Below the pieces are notes generated by a model. The model did not search any database. It was given only the letters and a program-made list of their open reading frames with translations, and had not been told where the DNA came from. The position numbers and the translations under genes were made by a program. A stretch of DNA of 64,000 bases from NCBI GenBank assembly GCA_045106435.1, contig JBGCEN010000084.1, positions 1-64,000 on the forward strand, given 5' to 3'. Positions 9,794 through 17,844 of the stretch are shown here, piece by piece (positions within the stretch are counted from its first letter, which is position 1; the number at the start of each line of letters is the position of its first letter). This DNA comes from JBCCIM01 sp045106435 (GTDB lineage Bacteria > Bacteroidota > Rhodothermia > Rhodothermales > JAHQVL01).

Positions 9794-9825
9794 CCGACTC
9801 ACCGACTCACCGACTCACCGACTCA
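9794..9825. repeat. 8-bp tandem repeat, four copies of CCGACTCA
   Basis: Four exact, contiguous copies of CCGACTCA occupy 9794-9825, with a further partial unit near 9834. They lie between the convergent kinase and response-regulator genes. The length is suited to slipped-strand change. Confidence 0.9.
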
Positions 9826-9840
9826 CAGACCAACCGACTC

Positions 9841-10608
9841 CTATGTCGTATCAACCGGTACCTTTGACGTCGGGGACGACATGTTGGAATCTGCTTCGTG
9901 CGGATTGAGGGTGCCTTGGGAATGACGCCATTGCGTGGCAAAATGTAGCAAGGCAGATACGCTTTCGAAGTTCAGCTTTTCCTTAACGCGCCGGCGATGC
10001 GTTTCTACCGTTTTGCGGTCAAGTTTCAGGCGGTCAGCCATATCCTGAGGGCTTGCGCCTTCGCCCATCATCAGCAAGACAGCCAGTTCTCGATGCGTGA
10101 GTAAGTCCATGGCCTGTTTTTTTACAGCGCCGGGCCCTTTGGTAATTTTGTTTAACAGTCGCGCGGTCATCGAAGCACTGAGGAAGGTCTCGTTGCGCAT
10201 CACGCTGCGGATGCCTTCTAGAATATCTGAAGTGCCGGTGCGCTTCATCATGTAACCCATCGCGCCGGATTCAATGGCGCGCTCTGCAAAGATCTTTTCG
10301 TCGTATTGAGAGAAAACGAGGATCTGCAGATTCGGCTGCTGGGCAACCAGTTGCATGGAAAGATCAAGTCCGTACGCGTCATCCAGAGATAGTGAAATAA
10401 TCACGACATCTGGCTTGGCTATGGTAATGTGGTCAAAGGCCTCTGAAGCAGACGTAGTTTGTCCGCAGTAGATCATGTCCTCTGTGCGTTTAAGCAATCC
10501 GGAGAAAGCGTCTCCAATGGCAGGATGTCGATCTATAACCAATACGCGAATACGTCTGGGTACTGAATTGTCAGAAGGGTACTTGGGGTGTAATATCACG
10601 TTGCCCAC
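9841..10608 (-). CDS. NarL/LuxR-type regulator with atypical (phospho-Asp-less) receiver
   Basis: The 255-residue protein has a receiver-like domain at about 20-140 and a LuxR-type helix-turn-helix at about 165-225 (LTHRELAVLLMMGEG...TVETHRRRVKEKL). The fold markers are kept: a hydrophobic first strand (RVLVID), Ser100 in ILVFS, and Lys122 in GYMMKRT. However, the usual DD acidic pair reads D26-R27, and the position where NarL proteins have the phosphorylated Asp (PDVVLxDLS) reads PDVVIISLS, with Ser72 instead. Phosphorylation at the normal site is therefore not expected. It is convergent with the sigma/kinase pair, and a 15-bp palindrome lies just upstream of its start. No histidine kinase gene is adjacent. 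Confidence 0.9.
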   Translation of the reverse strand: MGNVILHPKYPSDNSVPRRIRVLVIDRHPAIGDAFSGLLKRTEDMIYCGQTTSASEAFDHITIAKPDVVIISLSLDDAYGLDLSMQLVAQQPNLQILVFSQYDEKIFAERAIESGAMGYMMKRTGTSDILEGIRSVMRNETFLSASMTARLLNKITKGPGAVKKQAMDLLTHRELAVLLMMGEGASPQDMADRLKLDRKTVETHRRRVKEKLNFESVSALLHFATQWRHSQGTLNPHEADSNMSSPTSKVPVDTT

Positions 10609-10627
10609 TCTGTGTTAGGGTGAATTC

Positions 10628-10642
10628 CTTCACCAGGTGAAG
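10628..10642. promoter_or_regulatory. Perfect 7-1-7 palindrome upstream of the atypical regulator
   Basis: CTTCACCAGGTGAAG is a perfect inverted repeat around a central A, 20 bases upstream of the regulator's ATG on the minus strand. Position and size fit an operator, possibly for autoregulation; this is inference. Confidence 0.45.
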
Positions 10643-10989
10643 AACAAAGGGGGCTAATAAGAGGTCGATGGAGGGGTGCTCATCGAGAGCGAATATCCTA
10701 CCTGCAACAAGCATGCCGATGCATTAAAGACGGAGAATACGTCAATATTGGGGGCGCGGATACTTTTGTAGCTGCGAGAATGTCATTCTGGAGGATTCGT
10801 ATCGTTTCGAGATTGACGCCGGCGTAATGCAGTGCCTTGCCGAATATGAGTAAATTTAAAACCGCAGGTAGAACAAGGAATCATGCATGCATAGAAAAAT
10901 ACGCAAAGCGCTTCAGGATTGGATCTCCATTGATCAGTGTTCGATATTCAAGCCGTTATCCATTTGGCAACGTCGAATGCCGGGCATCT

Positions 10990-11238
10990 TTAAACAGACG
11001 TGCTGAAAAACCGCCGGCATTTTTCCAGTAATTGCTTCAGGAATTGTTCTGGCACGATTGCGGGTTTCGCTTGTGCTTTTAATTGTTCGCCAGAAAGATG
11101 TGTGTGTTTTATTAAGCGCATGTGGGGCTTCTCCATCTCGGGAAAGAACACAGGGGTGAATGCTTCGTCATGAATCAACTCTAAAAAAGTATGCGATGGT
11201 AACGCATCATCTACGATCAACGGTGTAGATTTCTTCAT
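10990..11238 (-). CDS. Doubtful small hypothetical protein
   Basis: This is an open reading frame of 82 codons beginning MKKSTPLIVDD. The predicted product is soluble, mixed alpha/beta, with a basic C-terminus (KCRRFFSTSV). The amino-acid composition looks coding, and the frame contains the genome's characteristic GCCGGC hexamer. There is no convincing ribosome-binding site, no recognised domain and no supporting neighbour, so it may be a chance frame. Confidence 0.3.
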   Translation of the reverse strand: MKKSTPLIVDDALPSHTFLELIHDEAFTPVFFPEMEKPHMRLIKHTHLSGEQLKAQAKPAIVPEQFLKQLLEKCRRFFSTSV

Positions 11239-11717
11239 TGCTTGAGACTTGTTTGGGAGGGCAGTCGATAAAGAGCAAAAGAGACAGACTTTCTTTCCAG
11301 AGAACTGAAAATCTTGCCTGCGAGAGGAAAAGTTTTCCCTGATTGGTCACAGGTTTGTGCCATGATGTGTCGTATTGTTTTCCGGCAAATCTCTTACCAG
11401 CAATGATGGAAGGGTAGATTGTTTGAGAATAAAGAGAAGATGATGCGTGTCGGGTAGCGGTTAACATGGGACAAATATCCATCTACCTATAAACAATCTT
11501 GGCCAGGTACAAGCGGTTGGTTTAAGCTCCAGATGTTTAATGATTCTGTGAATTATTCATGCAACTGAGTGCATCCATGCGAGTTAATAACAAGGTGATT
11601 GCGATTTACGACTTCGGCCTCTCTATCGCACAGTAGTTAAAATTGCTGTAATGGTCTCGGAATTTGTAATCGGCAGTCAATTTCAATAGCGCTTGAACGG
11701 CAACTCTCTGGCACACT

Positions 11718-11784
11718 GCGAAAATGCAATGGAGCGAAAATGCAAATGGAGCGAAAATGCAAATGGTGCGAAAATGCAAATGGT
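11718..11784. repeat. 17-bp tandem repeat spanning the zinc-ribbon gene start
   Basis: There are four units of GCGAAAATGCAAATGG(A/T): 11718-11733 (16 bp, one A short), 11734-11750, 11751-11767 and 11768-11784. Each unit contains an ATG. The last unit encodes the KCKWC start of the zinc ribbon, so the array looks like successive duplications of the gene's own first codons. Confidence 0.9.
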
Positions 11785-12479
11785 GCGGCAATTCGGGATG
11801 GCTCCTCAAAATTTCGAAAGAAAGTCTGTGCCAAAAATGTGAAACAGAAGTCAAAATGCGCGTGCTGCATGCAACGCGTGTATTGAATGAAAATCTGAAC
11901 CTGATGCGTCGTGCAAAAGAAATTGACACGCGGTTGGCCAAAGGGCAAATGGCGATCAAGCAATTGCAGGAGTTGGTTCCTTATTACCAAAAGGGGCTTG
12001 TTAAATTAGATCCATCCCCGCAGGAATTGGTTGCTCGCATTTACATGGCTGAGCGTAACATCACAAATGAGCACATCGAAAGCCTGTTCAAGGTGGCTGC
12101 AGCGCAGGCCAAGAAAGCCTCTTCCAGTGCCGCAAGAGGACAATACCTTACAGAATTGGTTGAAGCCGTAGACAAATACAAGGCCCAGCTTGGGAAATCA
12201 AACGAAATGCGTTGGCGCAAGCGACTTGAAGCGGATCGTGGGAAGCTGCTTGTTGAGAATGCAGGAAAAGATGCCGGCAGTGGCAAGCGTGATATGGCCA
12301 TAGACCAGTACATCGAGGCACTGGATATGCTTCGCGCTGATGATAATGGCGATCCTGCTAACAAGAACAGGATTGAGCAAATCAAAAAACGCATTAACGA
12401 TCTGGGCGGAAAAGTCCCGGACAACTGGGAGAAAGCTATGAAGAGTGGAGGCGATGGATTGCCGGCGGACAACAATTGA
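11763..12479 (+). CDS. Hypothetical protein with N-terminal zinc ribbon and helical tail
   Basis: Read from the ATG at 11763, the protein has about 238 residues. Residues 4-26 hold two Cys pairs (CKWC...CQKC) typical of a small zinc ribbon. The rest is strongly helical and charged (for example LNENLNLMRRAKEIDTRLAK and ENAGKDAGSGKRDMAIDQYI), suggesting coiled-coil or TPR-like packing. The start is uncertain because the upstream 17-bp tandem repeats supply additional in-frame ATGs at 11757 and 11724. 11763 is preferred for its distance from GGAG at 11748-11751. No known family comes to mind; a metal-stabilised structural or regulatory protein is possible. Confidence 0.75.
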   Translation: MVRKCKWCGNSGWLLKISKESLCQKCETEVKMRVLHATRVLNENLNLMRRAKEIDTRLAKGQMAIKQLQELVPYYQKGLVKLDPSPQELVARIYMAERNITNEHIESLFKVAAAQAKKASSSAARGQYLTELVEAVDKYKAQLGKSNEMRWRKRLEADRGKLLVENAGKDAGSGKRDMAIDQYIEALDMLRADDNGDPANKNRIEQIKKRINDLGGKVPDNWEKAMKSGGDGLPADNN

Positions 12480-12509
12480 GTAAAGTCTCGTTGCTCACTT
12501 TTGGAAGGT

Positions 12510-12625
12510 TTTTGATTCGGGTTGCGGATTCTTCGCCAGAGTTTATTTACATGCATTCTCCGGGCATAACATGCCTGTTGAACACAAGGTAAAATATCTC
12601 TAAGAATCCACAACCCGAATCAAAA
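12510..12625. mobile_element. MITE-like element with 24-bp terminal inverted repeats
   Basis: The arm at 12510-12533 and the arm at 12602-12625 are inverted copies with 23 of 24 positions matching (AAGAATCC-CAACCCGAATC core). They enclose 68 bases without coding potential. The total of 116 bp and near-identical ends fit a miniature inverted-repeat element or a long hairpin. No flanking target duplication was established. Confidence 0.6.
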
Positions 12626-12648
12626 TCGGCATCACACGTATCCTCCGC

Positions 12649-12759
12649 TCAACCTCCAAAGCCTAAAATAGCAACGGAGAGGAAAATAAATAGAAAAGCG
12701 AGAATGGCCAAGGCCAGGCTAAACGCAGTGCCCCATGAGTTAGTACTACTCGGTCTCAT
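12649..12759 (-). CDS. Candidate tiny single-helix membrane protein (36 aa)
   Basis: An open frame of 36 codons begins ATG at 12759 and ends TGA at 12649-12651. The product has a short polar start (MRPSSTNSWGT), then about 20 purely hydrophobic residues (for example LALAILAFLFIFLSVAIL) and ends GFGG, so it would be one membrane helix with almost no tail. No Shine-Dalgarno motif is clear, which is common in this group. The reading is supported only by composition and clean boundaries. Function is unknown. Confidence 0.4.
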   Translation of the reverse strand: MRPSSTNSWGTAFSLALAILAFLFIFLSVAILGFGG

Positions 12760-12837
12760 ACAAGGAAAAGGTGTTAAAGCTTTACGAAAAGCGAGTGAGG
12801 AAAGGGGCCTCGGAAGGGCGTGCACTTAATATAATAT

Positions 12838-12883
12838 GTTACCAATCTGTATTGTGCCGAATGTGTCATAAAAGTTTGGTAAC
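12838..12883. repeat. 8-bp inverted repeat
   Basis: GTTACCAA at 12838-12845 and TTGGTAAC at 12876-12883 are perfect inverted copies around 30 bases. It may be a hairpin or operator; no gene assignment is possible. Confidence 0.35.
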
Positions 12884-13370
12884 TGTGCTGCAATCACAAC
12901 CCTGGCTCCATTTCCATAAGAAATGAGAAGGATACTTGAAGATCTCCTCTACACAGCTAATTCCTCGTCATCATTGTAAGATCTGAAAAATAAGAACAGG
13001 TGCACTACGTCATGTAGAGCGAAGCCAATCTTTGCAAGGTCTGTGCCAGTGGGGCAGAAAATCTGCCGTCGAATACGCCACACTCCTGTGTCTGTCTTTG
13101 CCCCGAATGGGATGAGCTGATGAATGGAATTCGAAATGAAGCACGTGCTTATTTGGCGAGGCTCATTGTGGCGCAATCGGATTGGCGCATGGCATATATG
13201 TGTGCAAAGTATGAAGTATGTGACCAAACTATTTCGTGAATGTGCTCGTTTGTGCAAAATAGGCCATTTACGACGGGCAGCGGAAACCGTATGGAACTGG
13301 ATTTCGTCTTATCTTCACTATCGAAAACCCCTAATTATGCTCACATATTGAGCAAAAACCCCTGGCCATC

Positions 13371-13460
13371 ATGGCACTTTTTGCGCTCCTCGCTTTTGTA
13401 TTCCTGATTGGATTTTTGGCGTTTTTCCAGCCCGACCGCCGGCAGTCCAGACGCCTTTAA
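13371..13460 (+). CDS. Candidate tiny single-helix membrane protein (29 aa)
   Basis: An open frame of 29 codons runs from ATG at 13371 to TAA at 13458-13460. The first 19 residues are hydrophobic (MALFALLAFVFLIGFLAFF), followed by a polar, strongly basic tail (QPDRRQSRRL). This inside-positive layout is typical of small membrane subunits or regulators; the size recalls KdpF- or CydX-type peptides, but no kdp or cyd genes are nearby. It contains one GCCGGC hexamer. Unproven, but the composition is unlike random frames around it. Confidence 0.4.
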   Translation: MALFALLAFVFLIGFLAFFQPDRRQSRRL

Positions 13461-13919
13461 TGGCGCACGTTTAATGGGTTGATCTGCGCTTTAGGATTGG
13501 CGTAAATCCGGTTTTAGGCTGATTGATTTCCACATGAATCAGCTTTGCTCTTCATTATTGCTTCATGTTTCATTGCGCAAAGTAAAGTAAATCTTTCCGC
13601 ACAGGTTACTTTATTTCCATTTATTTGACCACGGTCCCGCCACTGTTTCACTTCTCACGTGCCTTTTACTGGCCCCTGTCTGCTTAAAAGGGGCGAATCC
13701 GACAATCTATTCCAGCCTGGAAGCCTACATTCTACCCCAAAATGCGTGTTTTTTGAGGAGTAGATATTTCTACGAACCCCTACGCACATCCTGATAGGCT
13801 GACTTCCTTGCTCAAATAGATTGATTGAGCGATAAACGATAAACGAATCCACATTAAGAAATGCGCATCGAGGTATGAAATACCTGAGCTAAATGTCTAG
13901 CTGGCAATGTTCAACCAAA

Positions 13920-16900
13920 ATGGATATTGCCATGCGATGCTCTCTCTTCTTTGTATTACTGACTCTTTATATAACACAGTTCAATGCCACAGCTTATTCA
14001 CGAGTGGATGAGGTTACATTCCCCCAAATGGCGGAAACGTTTTGGGTTGATGACGCCGGCGTAGATGCACCTTCGTGCAGTGAAACTCAGCCTTGTAAAA
14101 CGATCACCTACGTTCTCGAATCACTCGCTGGGGATGGGGACGTTATCAATGTGATGCCGGGGATTTACAGGGAGCAGATTGATGTGCACCAGACAGGTAT
14201 TTCGCTGCGTGGAACGGATGCCGGCGTCTTCATCTTTGGATCTGAAAAGCCGGCATTATCTGAAGCAGAAGGAAAATACGTAGCTGATTGGCCATGGGCT
14301 GCCTCTTTTGCCGGTTCTACGTTTTGTGGTAATTTGACGAACGATGTTTCGGTTGATGCTGCTTTTTGTAATACAGCCGGCTTTTGGCAGAATGGCGTTC
14401 GTTTGTCACAAGTGCTCTCTAAATCAGCGGTGGTGGCCGGTACCTTTTACGTCGATTTTAGTGCAGAGGAGGTTTGGCTGCTTCCGTTGGCAGACAATGA
14501 CAACCTTAATGAAATTGAAGGCCTTGCGCATCCGTATGTAGTAAAGCTTACCGCGGATAGCAGAGAGGTGACGCTTGAGAACCTGCATATTTGGTACGGC
14601 GCTTCTTTACCCGATGATGGCATTCTTCAGGTTGAAGGGGCCGGCCACAATCTTGTTGATCTGGATATAAGATACTCTGCCGGCGCAGGTATCCTGGTAT
14701 ACGGTGCTGATCAGGTTTATATGAATGGTGTAGCGTCGGAGCAACACGGACAAAATGGCTGGCGGGTTCGTGCAAATGCCTCTTTTTCAACCACCAGTGG
14801 CTGGGTGATCAATGATTGGGTCGACGACCTGCAACTCGTTGGGTCTTCTTCGAGGAAAAACGGGTGGAAAGGTTACGACAATTGCTGGGGCGGAGGTGGG
14901 ACCAAGTTTTCATTCACGCAGGATCTGACAATAGACAGTTTTTATTCTGCTGATAATAATGGCTTTGGTATATGGCTCGATATCGAGAATCATAATTTTA
15001 TCATCGAAGAATCACTCAGCGCAAAAGACACGGGCCGGGGCATCTTTGTCGAATACATCAGTGACAACGGGATTGTGGAAAACAATGTCGTGTTTGGTAC
15101 CGAAGATGCAGATGCGATTGGCTGTGGAATTAGTGTCGGATTGGCCGTTGCAGATTCTCGAGAGGTCTTGGTGAAGCATAATACAGTGTATTCCACCGCC
15201 GATGATGTTAAAGGCATGATGTTGAAGACCGGATGCCCGACGTGCCGTTCATTTCCTTACCCCAGTGAATCCATTACCTGGGAGAATAATCTGTTGGTGA
15301 ATAAGGGAGACGCCGGCTTTGTTCGAGACCTCGATGCCGGATCAGCAGACGGTTTTACGTATCTCAACACAAAAGTCGAAGAATCTTTTGCAGGAGATGC
15401 TACTGTTGCCGTTTGTTGGGATAATTTGGGTAACTGTTCTAAAGATGCACTGGGTGTCGCATCAGTAGGGCCAGGTACGTATCTGGAAAATGAATCGGAT
15501 GAGTGCGGTTTTAACATATCAAACAGTGTAGTGGCAGGTGCCGGCGTACAGAACTTTGTGCATCCATTTGCTGAAGAAATTTGTGGTGCTTCGCCGCCAC
15601 CGCCTGCACCCCCCGTGGCAGACTTCTCTTTTAGTCTTGATGGTTTGACGGTTTTGTTTACCGACGCAAGCTCAGGTGATAGTGAAATCGTTGATTGGGT
15701 GTGGGATTTTGGAGATGGGAATGGTGGAATTGCTGAAGCCCCCACCCACACCTATGAATCAACCGGTACCTATACGGTTTCGTTGACGGTTACAGATACG
15801 CAGGGACTGTCTGATACCCATTCTGATGACGTAACCGTTCAGCTTGATGAGCCGCCCCAGCAAGCACCCGTGGCTGATTTTCTATATGAAACAGCAGGGC
15901 TTTCAGTAACAGTTACTGACGCTAGTATCGACGATGGAACGATCGTTTCCTGGGTTTGGGACTTTGGCGATGGGAGCGAGTCGACCTTGCAAAACACGAC
16001 ACATACCTATGATGAAGCAGGGACATACACGATGTCCTTAATGGTTACCGATAATGATGGTCTGCTTGATACTGCAACGAAGGAAGTTGTGGTTGTAGCA
16101 GATGATCAGCCGCAGCCTCCTGTTGCAAGCTTCTTCTTTGATATTACGTTTTTGACCGTGGAATTTACGGATAGCAGTTCTGATGATGGTTTTGTTGATA
16201 CGTGGCTGTGGGATTTTGGGGATGGAGCCACGTCAACCGAACAAAACCCAACGCATGTTTATGAGAGCGCCGGCGAATATGTCGTTGTGTTAACAGTGAC
16301 TGATAACGAAGCACTTTCTTCCAGTACCACACAGCAACTCTCTGTTGAAAACCTTCCCGTAGAAATCCCGCCGGTAGCGGCTTTTGAATTCTTGATTGAC
16401 GCTAAAGAAGTGACATTTACAGATCAAAGCACAGATTCTGATGGAGTGATTATATCATGGGAATGGTTGTTTGGCGATGGTGCAACCGCGGAGGAGCAAC
16501 ATCCTGTTTACACGTTTGCTGCTGCTGGTACCTATGTCGTTGAGTTGACAGTAACCGACGACAGTGGGTTGACTGATGTGATCGACAAGACGATTACAAT
16601 AAACGATGATGTAGTAGATGATGGTGCTTTTGTGGAAGAAGGAGGCCAAGTTGTTATGGAGGCAGAGCACCATACGATTCAGTTCTCGAATCCGGAAACA
16701 CTCGATGTTTGGACACAGACCGTGTATGATGCAGAGCAGCCATCGGTGCTTGCCATGCAGGCCCTGGAGGATGATGGTGATTTCATTTTAGGGGATTACA
16801 AATCAGACAATGCAGAAATGCAGTTTCCTCTTTTACTAAGCAGCACCGGGACCTATTACGTCTGGCTACGTGCGTTGGCCATTGCAGATGGGAAGACCGT

Positions 16901-17507
16901 TTATGCCGGATGTGATAATCAAGCCATGAGAATGGGGGTGTCTTCTATTGAAGAACTGGGAGAGTGGGTTTGGTATGGCATGAAGAATGAAGGCCGGCGT
17001 GCGCAGTTTAACGTTTCTCAAATTGGTGAAAAGACTTTTACTATTTGGATGCGTGAAGATGGGTTCTCAGTAGATCGAATAGTGCTTACTACAGATAAAG
17101 ACTATATACCAACAGGTGTGGGGCCGGATGAAAGCGATCGCGTATCTTCATCTGTTATATCGTCTAGAAACAAACATTGGAGAAATATCCCGGATATTCA
17201 GTTTGAAGAAGCATTGCCGGCGCAGATCAAGTTCTACGAAGCATACCCTAACCCTGCTTTTTCTGTTGTGAATCTACCTGTTGATTTGCCTGAAGAAGGT
17301 ATCGTCAGCGGAGGAATCTACGATATGCTGGGGCGACAAGTGCGGCATATCGAAAAGAAAGCTATATCTGCCGGATCGCATCGAAGAATCGTAGTGGATA
17401 TATCACGATTGCCGGCGGGCGTGTATGTTTATCGCATGGTCGTATCTCAGTCTGATGGAGTAACTGAGCATTCAGGAAAGATGGTTGTGACCAATGAAAA
17501 AAGATGA
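13920..17507 (+). CDS. Large surface protein: beta-helix, four PKD domains, T9SS sorting domain
   Basis: Starting at the ATG at 13920 the product has about 1195 residues; an upstream ATG at 13893 would only lengthen the n-region of the signal peptide. After the signal peptide comes a right-handed beta-helix region (about 35-540), beginning with a DUF1565-like start (FWVDDAG...PCKTITYVLE) and containing repeated short strands. Four PKD domains follow at about 563-895, each with the WxFGDG signature (VWDFGDGNG, VWDFGDGSE, LWDFGDGAT, EWLFGDGAT). Next is a carbohydrate-binding-like beta domain (about 905-1080), then a T9SS domain starting near FYEAYPNPAF. It is probably surface-displayed and binds or cleaves polysaccharide; no catalytic residue can be assigned. 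Confidence 0.88.
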   Translation: MDIAMRCSLFFVLLTLYITQFNATAYSRVDEVTFPQMAETFWVDDAGVDAPSCSETQPCKTITYVLESLAGDGDVINVMPGIYREQIDVHQTGISLRGTDAGVFIFGSEKPALSEAEGKYVADWPWAASFAGSTFCGNLTNDVSVDAAFCNTAGFWQNGVRLSQVLSKSAVVAGTFYVDFSAEEVWLLPLADNDNLNEIEGLAHPYVVKLTADSREVTLENLHIWYGASLPDDGILQVEGAGHNLVDLDIRYSAGAGILVYGADQVYMNGVASEQHGQNGWRVRANASFSTTSGWVINDWVDDLQLVGSSSRKNGWKGYDNCWGGGGTKFSFTQDLTIDSFYSADNNGFGIWLDIENHNFIIEESLSAKDTGRGIFVEYISDNGIVENNVVFGTEDADAIGCGISVGLAVADSREVLVKHNTVYSTADDVKGMMLKTGCPTCRSFPYPSESITWENNLLVNKGDAGFVRDLDAGSADGFTYLNTKVEESFAGDATVAVCWDNLGNCSKDALGVASVGPGTYLENESDECGFNISNSVVAGAGVQNFVHPFAEEICGASPPPPAPPVADFSFSLDGLTVLFTDASSGDSEIVDWVWDFGDGNGGIAEAPTHTYESTGTYTVSLTVTDTQGLSDTHSDDVTVQLDEPPQQAPVADFLYETAGLSVTVTDASIDDGTIVSWVWDFGDGSESTLQNTTHTYDEAGTYTMSLMVTDNDGLLDTATKEVVVVADDQPQPPVASFFFDITFLTVEFTDSSSDDGFVDTWLWDFGDGATSTEQNPTHVYESAGEYVVVLTVTDNEALSSSTTQQLSVENLPVEIPPVAAFEFLIDAKEVTFTDQSTDSDGVIISWEWLFGDGATAEEQHPVYTFAAAGTYVVELTVTDDSGLTDVIDKTITINDDVVDDGAFVEEGGQVVMEAEHHTIQFSNPETLDVWTQTVYDAEQPSVLAMQALEDDGDFILGDYKSDNAEMQFPLLLSSTGTYYVWLRALAIADGKTVYAGCDNQAMRMGVSSIEELGEWVWYGMKNEGRRAQFNVSQIGEKTFTIWMREDGFSVDRIVLTTDKDYIPTGVGPDESDRVSSSVISSRNKHWRNIPDIQFEEALPAQIKFYEAYPNPAFSVVNLPVDLPEEGIVSGGIYDMLGRQVRHIEKKAISAGSHRRIVVDISRLPAGVYVYRMVVSQSDGVTEHSGKMVVTNEKR

Positions 17508-17512
17508 AAGCG

Positions 17513-17737
17513 ATGAGCTTTTGTAAGCTGTTGAACAGGCTTTGGTTTATGTGACCGCCGATCGCCTCTGTTGTAATAGAGCATAATCTGGATGTCTTCA
17601 AAACTGCAGACTGGATTGTGGATCTCGGGCCGGAAGGCGGCCATAAAGGAGGTGAAGTCATCGCTGCGGGCCGGCCTGAAGAAGTTGCTGCTGAAAAGAA
17701 AAGCCATACAGGCCGATATCTGAAGCAGATGCTGTAA
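17513..17737 (+). pseudogene. uvrA: 3' remnant of uvrA (excinuclease ABC subunit A)
   Basis: Reading the plus strand from 17573 gives 54 codons to TAA at 17735-17737 that match the extreme C-terminus of UvrA: VIEHNLDVFKTADWIVDLGP, then EGGHKGGEVIAAGRPEE, then SHTGRYLKQML. This covers the Walker-B-following His (IEHN) region and the signature end of the second ABC domain. Upstream in the same frame KLLNRL is also UvrA-like, but a TGA at 17552-17554 interrupts and the sequence around it is degraded. No start codon or N-terminal part exists; the preceding gene stops at 17507. It cannot make a working UvrA. A full uvrA should exist elsewhere in the genome. Confidence 0.85.
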
Positions 17738-17844
17738 AATATGTATTGATACGTGCAGTATGTAAGATTTTGCACGCTTGTCGCTCAATTTGTGCTTCTT
17801 GTTATATCTCCTTCTTCTTATCTGGAATACATACTGCGACGGTA

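Larger units (their letters stand above)
10609..11762. other. Gene-poor region between the atypical regulator and the zinc-ribbon gene
   Basis: Apart from the palindrome at 10628-10642, the doubtful ORF at 10990-11238 and the start of the 17-bp repeats at 11718, I find nothing here that I can name. Short open frames on both strands lack starts, ribosome-binding sites or recognisable domains. No RNA gene motif is evident. Confidence 0.5.
12480..13919. other. Gene-poor region with inverted repeats and two tiny ORFs
   Basis: About 1.4 kb holds no conventional gene. I can support the MITE-like element at 12510-12625, the two tiny membrane ORFs, and a few short palindromes. The longer frames at 12949-13257 (minus) and 13124-13351 (plus) look random in composition. 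There is no recognisable tRNA, tmRNA, RNase P or SRP RNA motif. Confidence 0.5.

Noticed and set aside
9794..9840. CRISPR-like array
   Set aside because: The 8-bp units are contiguous without spacers; this is a simple tandem repeat.
10700..10880. Minus-strand frame with a MerR-helix-like stretch (AGVNLETIRILQ)
   Set aside because: No start codon, a TGA just upstream, and no MerR features after the short stretch; probably coincidence.
11718..11784. CRISPR or iteron origin from the 17-bp repeats
   Set aside because: Units are directly adjacent, only four copies, and encode the gene start; no rep gene or AT-rich region nearby.
12041..12613. 190-codon minus frame opposite the zinc-ribbon gene
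   Set aside because: Antisense shadow of a better-supported gene; Ser/Leu/Arg-rich composition typical of shadows.
12949..13351. Overlapping frames on both strands in the gene-poor region
   Set aside because: Random composition (many Cys, His, Trp), no ribosome-binding site, no domain.
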